A stretch of DNA of 64,000 nt, from positions 1 through 64,000 of IMG/VR virus record IMGVR_UViG_3300037069_002364, one strand, 5' to 3'. Below the pieces are notes generated by a model that was not told where the DNA came from, made no database searches, and saw nothing but the letters and a program-made list of their open reading frames with translations. Of this stretch, positions 30,275 through 36,415 are shown one piece after another. The DNA comes from a virus. Numbering within the stretch: position 1 is the first letter of the stretch; the number at the start of each line of letters is the position of its first letter. Made by a program: the position numbers and the translations under genes.

Positions 30275-30366
30275 GGCGTGATCTCCTCTCGATGGATCAT
30301 CGTCTGCGCCACCGCTCGATAGCGCCGCCTGGTGAGATAGGCGCGAAAGGCCGCGAAGATCGTCAT
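30271..30366 (-). CDS. Tiny protein (31 aa)
   Basis: M-T-I-F-A-A-F-R-A-Y-L-T-R-R-R-Y-R-A-V-A; very basic. Coupled by ATGA overlaps at both ends, which is its main support. Confidence 0.4.
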   Translation of the reverse strand: MTIFAAFRAYLTRRRYRAVAQTMIHREEITP

Positions 30367-30446
30367 GGGGTCGCCTCCACTGCTTCGATGACTTCGACAA
30401 TCTCTCCGCTGCGATAGGTCGCCAGGAGCGCGCGCTCGATGTCCAT
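30363..30446 (-). CDS. Tiny protein (27 aa)
   Basis: M-D-I-E-R-A-L-L-A-T-Y-R-S-G-E-I-V-E-V-I-E. GGGAGGAACGAGTC precedes the ATG. An in-frame ATG at 30482 would extend it by 12 residues. About 100 bases upstream of it (30447-30546) hold no gene; nothing else recognised there. Confidence 0.4.
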   Translation of the reverse strand: MDIERALLATYRSGEIVEVIEAVEATP

Positions 30447-30546
30447 GACTCGTTCCTCCCGTTCGTGCGTCCATCGCACCATGCTGCCGACAACGGCTCG
30501 TCATCGGCAGACAGGTGAGAGCGGCGCTCAGGCGTAGCCCATCGCG

Positions 30547-30669
30547 TTAGATAATGCCGCGCTTCCTGGCGATCTCGCGTGCCTGCGCCGCGCTACTGGC
30601 GTAGATGTAGACAAAGCGCCATTTGCCGTGGGGGATGACGTAGATCGCCATCCCTGTATCGCTTTTCAT
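30547..30669 (-). CDS. Tiny protein (40 aa)
   Basis: M-K-S-D-T-G-M-A-I-Y-V-I-P-H-G-K-W-R-F-V-Y-I-Y-A, then A-Q-A-R-E-I-A-R-K-R. Beta hairpin plus helix. No family recognised. Confidence 0.5.
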   Translation of the reverse strand: MKSDTGMAIYVIPHGKWRFVYIYASSAAQAREIARKRGII

Positions 30670-30679
30670 GGCTCGTTTC

Positions 30680-30991
30680 TCATTTCTTGAACCGATGGAC
30701 GATGCTCGATACGCGCCGCTTGATCGCGGAGCCAACATGCCGCGCGCCGCTCGATAGACGGTGCACATGGCTCGTTACATGGGGCAGTGAAACGTGCCGC
30801 ACGCTCGATACATGCCGCACGCTCGATGTGTGCACGCTCGATGTACGCACGCTCGCTCGATGGGTCGTGGTCGTTGAGCGGTGCGTGGTCGTCGTGCGGT
30901 GCGTGGTCGTGACATGCGTAGCAGCGTCCACGGTCGGTGCGCCGAGGATCAGGGAGAGCGCGAGCGCCGCGCCTGCGATCTGCTTCTTCAT
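30680..30991 (-). CDS. Secreted low-complexity Thr/Ser/His/Arg-rich protein (103 aa)
   Basis: Typical signal peptide: M-K-K-Q then a hydrophobic core A-G-A-A-L-A-L-S-L-I-L-G, ending A-P-T-V-D-A-A. The mature part is a repeat of T-T-H-R and S-S-V-R-H-V units and a basic tail. Probably exported; function unknown. The composition (His/Arg/Ser/Thr) is unlike its neighbours. Confidence 0.6.
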   Translation of the reverse strand: MKKQIAGAALALSLILGAPTVDAATHVTTTHRTTTTHRSTTTTHRASVRTSSVHTSSVRHVSSVRHVSLPHVTSHVHRLSSGARHVGSAIKRRVSSIVHRFKK

Positions 30992-31323
30992 GCCAGTAAC
31001 CACAACAGCCATTGCGCCGCGCGCCGTTCTGCCGCGATCTCCTCATGGTGCTCCCATGTCCGGGGATGCGTGTCCATGAGCCGGGTTTGGTAGTGTGACG
31101 CATAGAGCGCCAGCGCCCCGCGTGCAAACGCCGGTTCCACCATGCCGAGCGCGGTCGTCGCGCCCTCCAGTACCGTCAGGTAGCCGCGTGCGCCCGTGAT
31201 CGCGAAGCCGTTCCGCTCCGCCAGTGCGCCCCGGAGTTCCTGTTCCTTCATCTCCCGTTTCACGCTGATCGCGTCTCTGAGTGTCGTCGGGATCACGATG
31301 TGGGTTTCTGCCTGTGCGCTCAT
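30988..31323 (-). CDS. Hypothetical protein (111 aa)
   Basis: M-S-A-Q-A-E-T-H-I-V-I-P-T-T-L-R-D-A-I; helical with an Ala/Leu-rich middle (A-F-A-R-G-A-L-A-L-Y-A-S) and a C-terminal W-L-L-W-L-L-A. May associate with the membrane. Coupled to the secreted gene by overlap. Confidence 0.55.
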   Translation of the reverse strand: MSAQAETHIVIPTTLRDAISVKREMKEQELRGALAERNGFAITGARGYLTVLEGATTALGMVEPAFARGALALYASHYQTRLMDTHPRTWEHHEEIAAERRAAQWLLWLLA

Positions 31324-31565
31324 GCCTGGTTTCCCTTCGCACCTTGCAATTTCGCGATCTGGCGCTCAATCGCGGCCAGCCGTTGCTGCTCTTCCCGTGT
31401 CTCTTGCTGGTACGTGTACAGGAGGCCAACACCAATCGCGTCTGAGGCGTATCCCTCGTGCGCCTGCGCGTATTTGAGGTTTCGGGCGATCGCCGCTGAT
31501 TCCTGTTTCAACCGGCGAATATCCGTGATGCCCTGAATGTCGCGTGCGTCCCACATCACCTGCAT
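31320..31565 (-). CDS. Hypothetical helical protein (81 aa)
   Basis: M-Q-V-M-W-D-A-R-D-I-Q-G; helical with R-E-E-Q-Q-R-L-A-A-I-E-R-Q-I-A-K-L, a short coiled coil. First gene downstream of operator 31599-31614. Confidence 0.55.
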   Translation of the reverse strand: MQVMWDARDIQGITDIRRLKQESAAIARNLKYAQAHEGYASDAIGVGLLYTYQQETREEQQRLAAIERQIAKLQGAKGNQA

Positions 31566-31598
31566 CGCCCTGCTCCTTTCATCCTACGCCATCCATCT

Positions 31599-31614
31599 GT
31601 ACTTACACAAGTAC
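31599..31614. promoter_or_regulatory. Dyad operator site 11 (GTACTT-ACAC-AAGTAC)
   Basis: Perfect copy in both arms, 33 bases upstream of the 31565 start and next to the non-coding iteron array. It probably controls the rightmost accessory operon of the minus strand. Confidence 0.7.
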
Positions 31615-31639
31615 ATGGCGTGGCGCTCTCTCGCGTGTG

Positions 31640-31830
31640 TGTGCGCGTCTGGTCTGGTCTGTGTCTGTTCTGTGTCTGTTCTGTATCTGTATCTGTTCTG
31701 GTGCGTTTCAGAAACGTTTCACCCGATTGTTCCCGAAACGTTTCAGTAACGTTCCATGAAACGGCATGAAACGTTACATCGTGTTACCGTAACGTTTCTG
31801 AAACGTTTCATCATCGTTTCAGAAACACGC
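31640..31830. repeat. Second iteron array (non-coding, candidate origin or relic)
   Basis: GTTTCAGAAAC-type 11-mers start at 31705, 31729 (GTTCCCGAAAC), 31740 (GTTTCAGTAAC), 31783 (GTTACCGTAAC), 31794 (GTTTCTGAAAC) and 31816 (GTTTCAGAAAC), with a half-site GTTTC at 31805. A TCTGGTCTG/TCTGTATCTG-rich tract fills 31646-31703. The 31783-31826 part repeats the 11-then-22-bp spacing of the first array. There is no gene here, but a minus-strand frame still reads N-V-S-E-T-H-Q-N ... T-D-T-E-Q-T-Q-T, like the initiator. Confidence 0.7.
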
Positions 31831-32001
31831 ATGAAACGGGCATGGAAAAACGGGCATGAAAAATCAACCTCGGCCACCTGGGGCGCACGCCGAAACGCCG
31901 GTGCCACGCGCACGCGGGCGCACGGGGGAACCGGCGGGCACACGAAAGCACCAGAGGGCCACCCTTACGGGCAGCCCTCTGGCTTAGGATTGTACTAGGG
32001 G
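31831..32001. other. Gene-free stretch with a hairpin terminator
   Basis: About 170 bases between the iteron array and 32002. It contains a 9-bp stem CCAGAGGGC / GCCCTCTGG (31951-31959 and 31974-31982). It is 20 bases past the stop of the leftward gene ending at 32002; the sequence after it on that strand is TGCTTTCG, so it may end that transcript, weakly. Confidence 0.4.
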
Positions 32002-32733
32002 TTAGTTGGTCGCGATCTCCCGCATTTTGGCAACGATGCCAGCGGGCGTTGTGCCAGCGTCTAACGCGGCATGGTTGACCAATTCAATCAAACTACCCAG
32101 AGACGATTCGGAATCGTCCATCGGCTTGGCTTGGATGACGCCATCATTGACGCGTCCTTCGGTGGGCGTAGATGCCGCGCGGATCACGGTCGCGTCCGGC
32201 TTGCCGCTCATCATTGCCGCTCCCGCAATGGCAACGCTATCGGCAGCTGCCTTGCGTGCGGCGGCATGTGCTTCGAAGCGCGTACGGTGTTCTGATTCCG
32301 TGATTCCCCATGCCTTGACCAGAGAGAGGTACTCTGCATACCGCGCATTAGCACGCGCCACCACGCCAAGTCCCGTCAACAGGATGGGCACACGCCGTCC
32401 GTCTACCATTGCGCTTACGGACAGATTGCCCTTGTTGTCTGGCGCGCAAAACCGGAACGGGCCTGCCAGTAGGAATGGGGCATGCGTATCGGGTGATTGC
32501 GATGCATACCAACCGAACACCTCAGGCACTTCCCCTTGTGCCTGTTCGTCCACAATCTTCTGAAAGAATGCCAGCATGCCAACGCGGTTCTTACACACCA
32601 GCATCTCATCTTGCGGTCGCGTAGTTTCGGGCAGTTTGCCCGTTTTCGCGATGCGTGCCATCTGTGCGGCTACCGCGGGATCGTACCCCGCAACGCGGTT
32701 CTTGAGCGTGCTAACGGAAAATGTGTTACCCAT
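32002..32733 (-). CDS. Hypothetical protein (243 aa)
   Basis: M-G-N-T-F-S-V-S-T-L-K-N-R-V-A-G-Y-D-P; mostly alpha/beta and soluble, with M-V-D-G-R-R-V-P-I-L-L-T-G-L-G and a C-terminal linker to a helical tail. AAAGG before the ATG; the frame is open upstream to 32991 but has no ribosome site there. Base composition is less GC-biased than its neighbours. Function unknown. Confidence 0.6.
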   Translation of the reverse strand: MGNTFSVSTLKNRVAGYDPAVAAQMARIAKTGKLPETTRPQDEMLVCKNRVGMLAFFQKIVDEQAQGEVPEVFGWYASQSPDTHAPFLLAGPFRFCAPDNKGNLSVSAMVDGRRVPILLTGLGVVARANARYAEYLSLVKAWGITESEHRTRFEAHAAARKAAADSVAIAGAAMMSGKPDATVIRAASTPTEGRVNDGVIQAKPMDDSESSLGSLIELVNHAALDAGTTPAGIVAKMREIATN

Positions 32734-32735
32734 GG

Positions 32736-32987
32736 CTAATCCCAACCTTTCACGCGCCGAATGCGTTCTAGAATACTGCCACCTGCCACATTGACAGGTG
32801 ATGCTAACCCGCCGTACACGTCGTCTACTGTCCACCTGTCCAACTGTGATGTGTACCCCTGCGTCCGTACCGCGTTGACTTGACGGATCACTGCATGTTG
32901 TACATCGTGCCGCTGTGTTGCGAAGCGGCTGTCCGAAGCGACTCCCGCCAATACTTGTCGCCGCAATGCACGCCCCGTACGGTTCAT
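32736..32987 (-). CDS. Hypothetical protein (83 aa)
   Basis: M-N-R-T-G-R-A-L-R-R-Q-V-L-A-G-V-A-S-D; ends R-R-V-K-G-W-D two bases before the next ATG. Start 32987 has AGAGGGG before it; ATG 33011 is an alternative that overlaps the uncertain frame below. No family recognised. Confidence 0.5.
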   Translation of the reverse strand: MNRTGRALRRQVLAGVASDSRFATQRHDVQHAVIRQVNAVRTQGYTSQLDRWTVDDVYGGLASPVNVAGGSILERIRRVKGWD

Positions 32988-33003
32988 ACACGCCCCTCTC
33001 TGT

Positions 33004-33261
33004 TCAGGCATAGCGGTACTGAATACCTGCCATGCCCTGCCTGTTCACCGTGCCGCCGATCTCTGACGACAACCACAGCATGCGCCAGCCGCAGCAAGGT
33101 CGAAACGCCCAAAGGTACAGACTGCGTGGGAAGCACCGGCACCTGGCGGTTTTGGCAGTGGTGGCAAGGCTGCGGGGGGTGGCAATCTTGGGCGCGGGTC
33201 GGGAAAGCGAGTCCCCTCGCCCAGAAAACAAATCTCCACAGCGTATGACCGAGTACGACAA
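33004..33261 (-). CDS. Uncertain frame (85 codons, TTG start)
   Basis: Frame overlaps the alternative start at 33011 (ATGCCTGA) and contains Cys/Trp-rich peptide (C-R-C-F-P-R-S-L-Y-L-W-A-F-R-P-C-C-G-W). Two other frames are open over the same bases, and codon use does not distinguish them clearly, so this may not be a gene. Confidence 0.25.
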   Translation of the reverse strand: MSYSVIRCGDLFSGRGDSLSRPAPKIATPRSLATTAKTARCRCFPRSLYLWAFRPCCGWRMLWLSSEIGGTVNRQGMAGIQYRYA

Positions 33262-33361
33262 TCCGGCCCACAGGGGAATGAGCGAGAAAGACGCAATACG
33301 GCGCGGGCCTCAGTACAATATTACTTAGAGAACTGGGTACGAGAAAGATAGCAAAAGTGCC

Positions 33362-33377
33362 GTTCTTTTACAAGTAC
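33362..33377. promoter_or_regulatory. Dyad operator site 12 (GTTCTT-TTAC-AAGTAC)
   Basis: Copy of the dyad; on the minus strand TTGACG (33380-33375) overlaps its edge, so it probably covers a leftward promoter for 33004-32002. Confidence 0.6.
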
Positions 33378-33424
33378 GTCAAGTGGGGACAACTCCTATG
33401 GCTGTGATAGACAAAACCTATCAT

Positions 33425-33438
33425 CGCATGGGGATGCG
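33425..33438. promoter_or_regulatory. 14-bp palindrome, copy 1 (CGCATGGGGATGCG)
   Basis: Inverted repeat CGCAT-GGGG-ATGCG, identical to the copy at 34569-34582. The pair brackets the tandem-HTH and HNH genes. A likely binding site for a second regulator, possibly the tandem-HTH protein. Confidence 0.5.
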
Positions 33439-33485
33439 GTAAAATGGAGGCATATTCAATGAAGATCAATTTCGATCAGTGAAAA

Positions 33486-34055
33486 TCAGCGGTTATTGAG
33501 GCCGAGGAGGGTATTGAAGGCACGATCATCAGCGAGTGCCTGCACCTCACTGCGGCGGATCACCCAGATGTCCTCAAAAGAGAGGCGGTGCAACCGCTTG
33601 TGGCGCTGACGGCACATATGCTCGATGCGTGTCCGACTGAGCGAGAGCATCTTCGCCGCCTCGGTGATCGTCACAAATCCCTCGTTGTGGGCACGCTCGA
33701 CCGTCTGGCGATACCCGGCACTGACGCCCCGCTTCTGAGTCATCGCGGCAAAGCGATCCACCTCACTACGGCGCACGCGCCAGTTCCGGTGACTGGGCGG
33801 CGTTTCCGGGGGATGGAAGGGGATGGCGACGAGCCTGCCCGAGCGGATCGCGTGGCGGATCGCATTCTCCGTCACGCCCCGGTAGGCAGCGGCCTCGGCC
33901 ACCGTCCACAAGGGATCGGTGAGCGACGCCTCCTTGATCGCTTCCTGATCGGCCAGCCACCGCTCTTCTGCCCGCCGAATCGCCTCCACCACCGCCATAC
34001 GCGTATTCTGCACCGTTCGCTCCATTCTTGACACCCACACCATATCACTCAGCAT
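33486..34055 (-). CDS. Tandem HTH_17-type DNA-binding protein (189 aa)
   Basis: Two excisionase/MerR-like winged HTH units: W-T-V-A-E-A-A-A-Y-R-G-V-T-E-N-A-I-R-H-A-I-R-S-G-R-L-V with W-R-V-R-R-S-E-V-D-R-F-A (about 50-105), and V-T-I-T-E-A-A-K-M-L-S-L-S-R-T-R-I-E-H-M with W-V-I-R-R-S-E-V-Q-A-L-A (about 128-178). A protein with two such units would contact two half-sites. Candidate for a late-region regulator; its neighbours carry the two palindromes. Confidence 0.75.
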   Translation of the reverse strand: MLSDMVWVSRMERTVQNTRMAVVEAIRRAEERWLADQEAIKEASLTDPLWTVAEAAAYRGVTENAIRHAIRSGRLVAIPFHPPETPPSHRNWRVRRSEVDRFAAMTQKRGVSAGYRQTVERAHNEGFVTITEAAKMLSLSRTRIEHMCRQRHKRLHRLSFEDIWVIRRSEVQALADDRAFNTLLGLNNR

Positions 34056-34082
34056 ACCCCATCCACGGCGCGTAACAAGGGG

Positions 34083-34463
34083 CTACCGATGATGGGCGGC
34101 GCGATGGTGATTGGGGCAGAGGGTGACGAGATTGGACGGGGCGTTCGTGCCGCCTCGGGAGCGTGGCACGATGTGGTGGACATCGAGCGATCCACCGCAG
34201 CCACACACCGTGCAGCGATGCCCGTCCCGTTCCAGCACCGCGCGCCGCATCCGGCGAAACTCATCCTCGTAGGACTTGCTCGTATAGTGGGCGCTCCCCG
34301 TACCGAGAATGGCCCGCTTGAATGCCCAGACGAAATAGCATGTGACTAGCGTCACCACGATGATCCAGAGGGCGATCCCGTAGGCGATCATCCCCCGGGA
34401 GGCAATCGCGTGACACGTCTTGTCCAATCCGTCGTTGAGGCACATCTGCTCCATCGGGTCCAT
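34083..34463 (-). CDS. Membrane-anchored HNH endonuclease (126 aa)
   Basis: N-terminal ~45 residues hold one hydrophobic helix (G-I-A-L-W-I-I-V-V-T-L-V-T-C-Y-F-V-W-A-F). The C-terminal part is a classic HNH: R-D-G-H-R-C-T-V-C-G-C, then L-D-V-H-H-I-V-P-R-S-R-G-G-T-N and L-V-T-L-C-P-N-H-H, with four Cys and the H-N-H triad. HNH genes next to terminase are usual in siphoviruses and help DNA packaging, but a membrane helix is not. RBS AAGGAG at 6-8 bases. Confidence 0.8.
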   Translation of the reverse strand: MDPMEQMCLNDGLDKTCHAIASRGMIAYGIALWIIVVTLVTCYFVWAFKRAILGTGSAHYTSKSYEDEFRRMRRAVLERDGHRCTVCGCGGSLDVHHIVPRSRGGTNAPSNLVTLCPNHHRAAHHR

Positions 34464-34501
34464 CGCGCTTCTCCTTGTAAAACATCACAATTTCCCACAC
34501 C

Positions 34502-34529
34502 ATCATACACGATGGTCGTACCGGGTCAT
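34502..34529 (-). promoter_or_regulatory. Possible leftward promoter for the HNH operon
   Basis: ATGACC (minus strand, 34529-34524), a 16-bp spacer and TATGAT (34507-34502) upstream of the HNH gene start 34463. The -35 is weak. Confidence 0.35.
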
Positions 34530-34568
34530 AGGTTTTCTGCACGGATTTCCCTGACCAAAATCGTGAAT

Positions 34569-34582
34569 CGCATGGGGATGCG
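34569..34582. promoter_or_regulatory. 14-bp palindrome, copy 2 (CGCATGGGGATGCG)
   Basis: Identical to 33425-33438, located between the divergent HNH promoter and the late promoter at 34595, 12 bases before its -35. It could bind an activator or repressor of the late operon. Confidence 0.5.
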
Positions 34583-34594
34583 CCAAACACCCGC

Positions 34595-34632
34595 TTGACA
34601 ACCGGGCGTTCCTTGTGTACTTTGATAAGTAC
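34595..34632 (+). promoter_or_regulatory. Late promoter with dyad operator site 13
   Basis: TTGACA (34595-34600), 17-bp spacer, TACTTT (34618-34623). The -10 forms the left arm of the dyad GTACTT-TGAT-AAGTAC (34617-34632), so the repressor would occupy the -10. It would drive all late genes from 34648 rightward. Confidence 0.65.
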
Positions 34633-34647
34633 GTAGGAGTATATCCA

Positions 34648-34920
34648 ATGGAGTGGGACGACGAACGCGGCGTATCGGTAGTGATGGTGACGAGCCACCT
34701 CCGGGCGCGGATCGCGCTCCTCCTCATTGCGGTGGTTGCCCCACTCTCGCGTCTCTCGGCAGACCTCGCCAACACGCTCTTGTGGCTGGCATGGCGATGT
34801 GGTCAGGGCCAGTACCGCATCAATGGCGGCGCGCTCCGGCCCCTCTCCCGCGAAGTGATCGAGCCATATCTGCTCTGCGCCGATGGCGTCAATACCGAAG
34901 TTTGGATACCGAGCGCATGA
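34648..34920 (+). CDS. Small membrane protein, first late gene (90 aa)
   Basis: M-E-W-D-D-E-R-G-V-S-V-V-M-V-T-S-H-L-R-A-R then a hydrophobic segment I-A-L-L-L-I-A-V-V-A-P-L. RBS GTAGGAG 9 bases before ATG 34648. Function unknown. Confidence 0.55.
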   Translation: MEWDDERGVSVVMVTSHLRARIALLLIAVVAPLSRLSADLANTLLWLAWRCGQGQYRINGGALRPLSREVIEPYLLCADGVNTEVWIPSA

Positions 34921-35108
34921 CGACTGCAAACTACCGTGGCACCTGGCTGAACGAGAACCGCGCCGACCTCTGTGCAGCGGCGGGGCGTGGTGATGACGCC
35001 TATGGCCTGCGCCGTGACTGGCATCCGCAGGTCAGGATGGCGCAACGCCACTTCCTCCCCCCCGGCGGCCGGTTGGTCGAACGCCTGAAAGCGAGGCAGA
35101 CCCGATGA
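34917..35108 (+). CDS. Hypothetical protein (63 aa)
   Basis: M-T-T-A-N-Y-R-G-T-W-L-N-E-N-R-A-D-L; basic C-terminus. ATGA overlap with the first late gene. Confidence 0.5.
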   Translation: MTTANYRGTWLNENRADLCAAAGRGDDAYGLRRDWHPQVRMAQRHFLPPGGRLVERLKARQTR

Positions 35109-35260
35109 TGACGCTCCCCACGCCGACCGCCGAGCAGGTGCGTTTCCATAAGAGCATCACGATTGCCTTCGCCAACGTCATCCTCCAGCAGGACATGGCG
35201 ATGCGCGCGGCGATCTTCTCGCGCCAGTTGGCCCTCTTCCCGAAGGGCAATCAGATATGA
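35105..35260 (+). CDS. Hypothetical protein (51 aa)
   Basis: M-M-T-L-P-T-P-T-A-E-Q-V-R-F-H-K-S-I-T-I; helical. ATGATGACG start overlaps the previous stop; its own stop overlaps the next start (ATATGACG). Confidence 0.5.
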   Translation: MMTLPTPTAEQVRFHKSITIAFANVILQQDMAMRAAIFSRQLALFPKGNQI

Positions 35261-35469
35261 CGGCCCGCAACGGCTCGTCACCGCCGAGTATCCATCGCCC
35301 CAAGCCCGATGACCGCGAGGCGTACTTCAACGGCGCGATGCGGCAAGTCGTTGACGCACTCAAAGTGCAGCAGGGCTTCTCCGAGAAGGACGAGGCGCGT
35401 CTGCAAGAGGCCCGCGACCTGAAACGTGACGCATTGCGCGGCGTCGCATGGCGACGGCAACACGCATGA
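35257..35469 (+). CDS. Hypothetical protein (70 aa)
   Basis: M-T-A-R-N-G-S-S-P-P-S-I-H-R-P-K-P-D-D-R; helical C-terminus (E-A-R-L-Q-E-A-R-D-L-K-R-D-A). Overlaps the next gene by 4 bases. Confidence 0.5.
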   Translation: MTARNGSSPPSIHRPKPDDREAYFNGAMRQVVDALKVQQGFSEKDEARLQEARDLKRDALRGVAWRRQHA

Positions 35470-36080
35470 GCGATGAACTCTCCATCGAATACATCCCCCT
35501 TTCTCAACTCCGCAAATATGCCCGCAATGCCAAGGACCATGACATCGGCCTCCTGGATGCATCGGTGGCGCGCTTCGGCTTCCTCGACCCGATGGCGATT
35601 GACGAAGCCTCGGGCGAACTGGTGGAGGGGCACGGGCGCATCGAGACGCTGGAGCAACAGCAGCGCGCGGGCGAACCGCTGCCAAAGCACATCATCCTCA
35701 AGGATGGCGAGTGGGCAGCCCCCGTCATTCGCGGCATCCGTTTTGACGACGATTTTGAACGACGCGCCTACACCATCGCCGCCAACCGGCTCACCGAGAT
35801 GGGTGGCTGGCACGACGAACTGCTGCTGGACGAACTCAAACAACTGGCGGAGGCCGCAGTACCGCTCGATGGCGTCGGCTACGACCTCGATGACCTCGAC
35901 CAGATGCTTAGTGACGAGGCGTTCCGTGACGCGCCCCTGCCGGAGCCATTACCCACGGGGGACGTGACGCACTCGACCCGCTATGGCGTGCACGTGGATG
36001 CCAAGAGTCTTGACGCGGAAAACGACCTCGTTGACCTCCTCGCCGCGCATGGCTACGAGGCGAAGCGCCTTTCCGAGTAA
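35466..36080 (+). CDS. ParB/sulfiredoxin-domain protein (204 aa)
   Basis: I-E-Y-I-P-L-S-Q-L-R-K-Y-A-R-N-A-K-D-H-D, G-F-L-D-P-M-A-I-D, L-V-E-G-H-G-R-I-E-T-L and R-A-Y-T-I-A-A-N-R-L-T-E-M are the ParB-N/sulfiredoxin-type motifs found in phage proteins next to terminases. In that setting they act near DNA packaging or methyltransfer. There is no centromere-like array here and no ParA, so a partition role is unlikely. Confidence 0.8.
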   Translation: MSDELSIEYIPLSQLRKYARNAKDHDIGLLDASVARFGFLDPMAIDEASGELVEGHGRIETLEQQQRAGEPLPKHIILKDGEWAAPVIRGIRFDDDFERRAYTIAANRLTEMGGWHDELLLDELKQLAEAAVPLDGVGYDLDDLDQMLSDEAFRDAPLPEPLPTGDVTHSTRYGVHVDAKSLDAENDLVDLLAAHGYEAKRLSE

Positions 36081-36091
36081 GCGAGGCCACG

Positions 36092-36412
36092 ATGACCACA
36101 CGCACCGCGACCCGCATCGTCGGGGATCGCGAACCGTTCACGCTCGCCGAAGTGCCCGTGACGCCGAAGTGCCAGATGCGGAGCACGCGGATCATTGCCG
36201 CCCATTCGCCCCTCGACGCGCTGGTGCGCTACTGCGACCGCCATGCATGGCACACGGGGGCGACGACCCCGGAACGCAACGGGGCGATGCGCGCCGAGAT
36301 TTACGCGAGCGACGATGTGCCGGAAACACTGACCATCGCTGTCCGCCCCATCGCGTGTGGCGCGCCCCTCTCCCATCGCGGCATGCGCACCTACGACATC
36401 GTAATCGAGTGA
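36092..36412 (+). CDS. Hypothetical protein (106 aa)
   Basis: M-T-T-R-T-A-T-R-I-V-G-D-R-E-P-F-T-L-A-E; middle R-Y-C-D-R-H-A-W-H-T-G-A. No family recognised. Lies between the ParB-like gene and terminase. Confidence 0.55.
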   Translation: MTTRTATRIVGDREPFTLAEVPVTPKCQMRSTRIIAAHSPLDALVRYCDRHAWHTGATTPERNGAMRAEIYASDDVPETLTIAVRPIACGAPLSHRGMRTYDIVIE

Positions 36413-36415
36413 GTG

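Larger units (their letters stand above)
33262..33485. other. Non-coding gap with operator and palindrome
   Basis: Between the uncertain frame and the tandem-HTH gene. It holds operator site 12 (33362-33377) and the palindrome CGCATGGGGATGCG (33425-33438). A short ATG frame at 33470-33484 is not supported. No terminator found. Confidence 0.4.

Noticed and set aside
31743-31943. 66-codon minus-strand frame over the second iteron array as a gene
   Set aside because: Its V-S-E-T-like residues come from the iterons; no ribosome site and no initiator domains. Treated as a non-coding relic.
35466-36080. ParB-like gene as part of a plasmid partition system
   Set aside because: No ParA and no parS-like array nearby; location before terminase fits a phage packaging-associated ParB-like protein.
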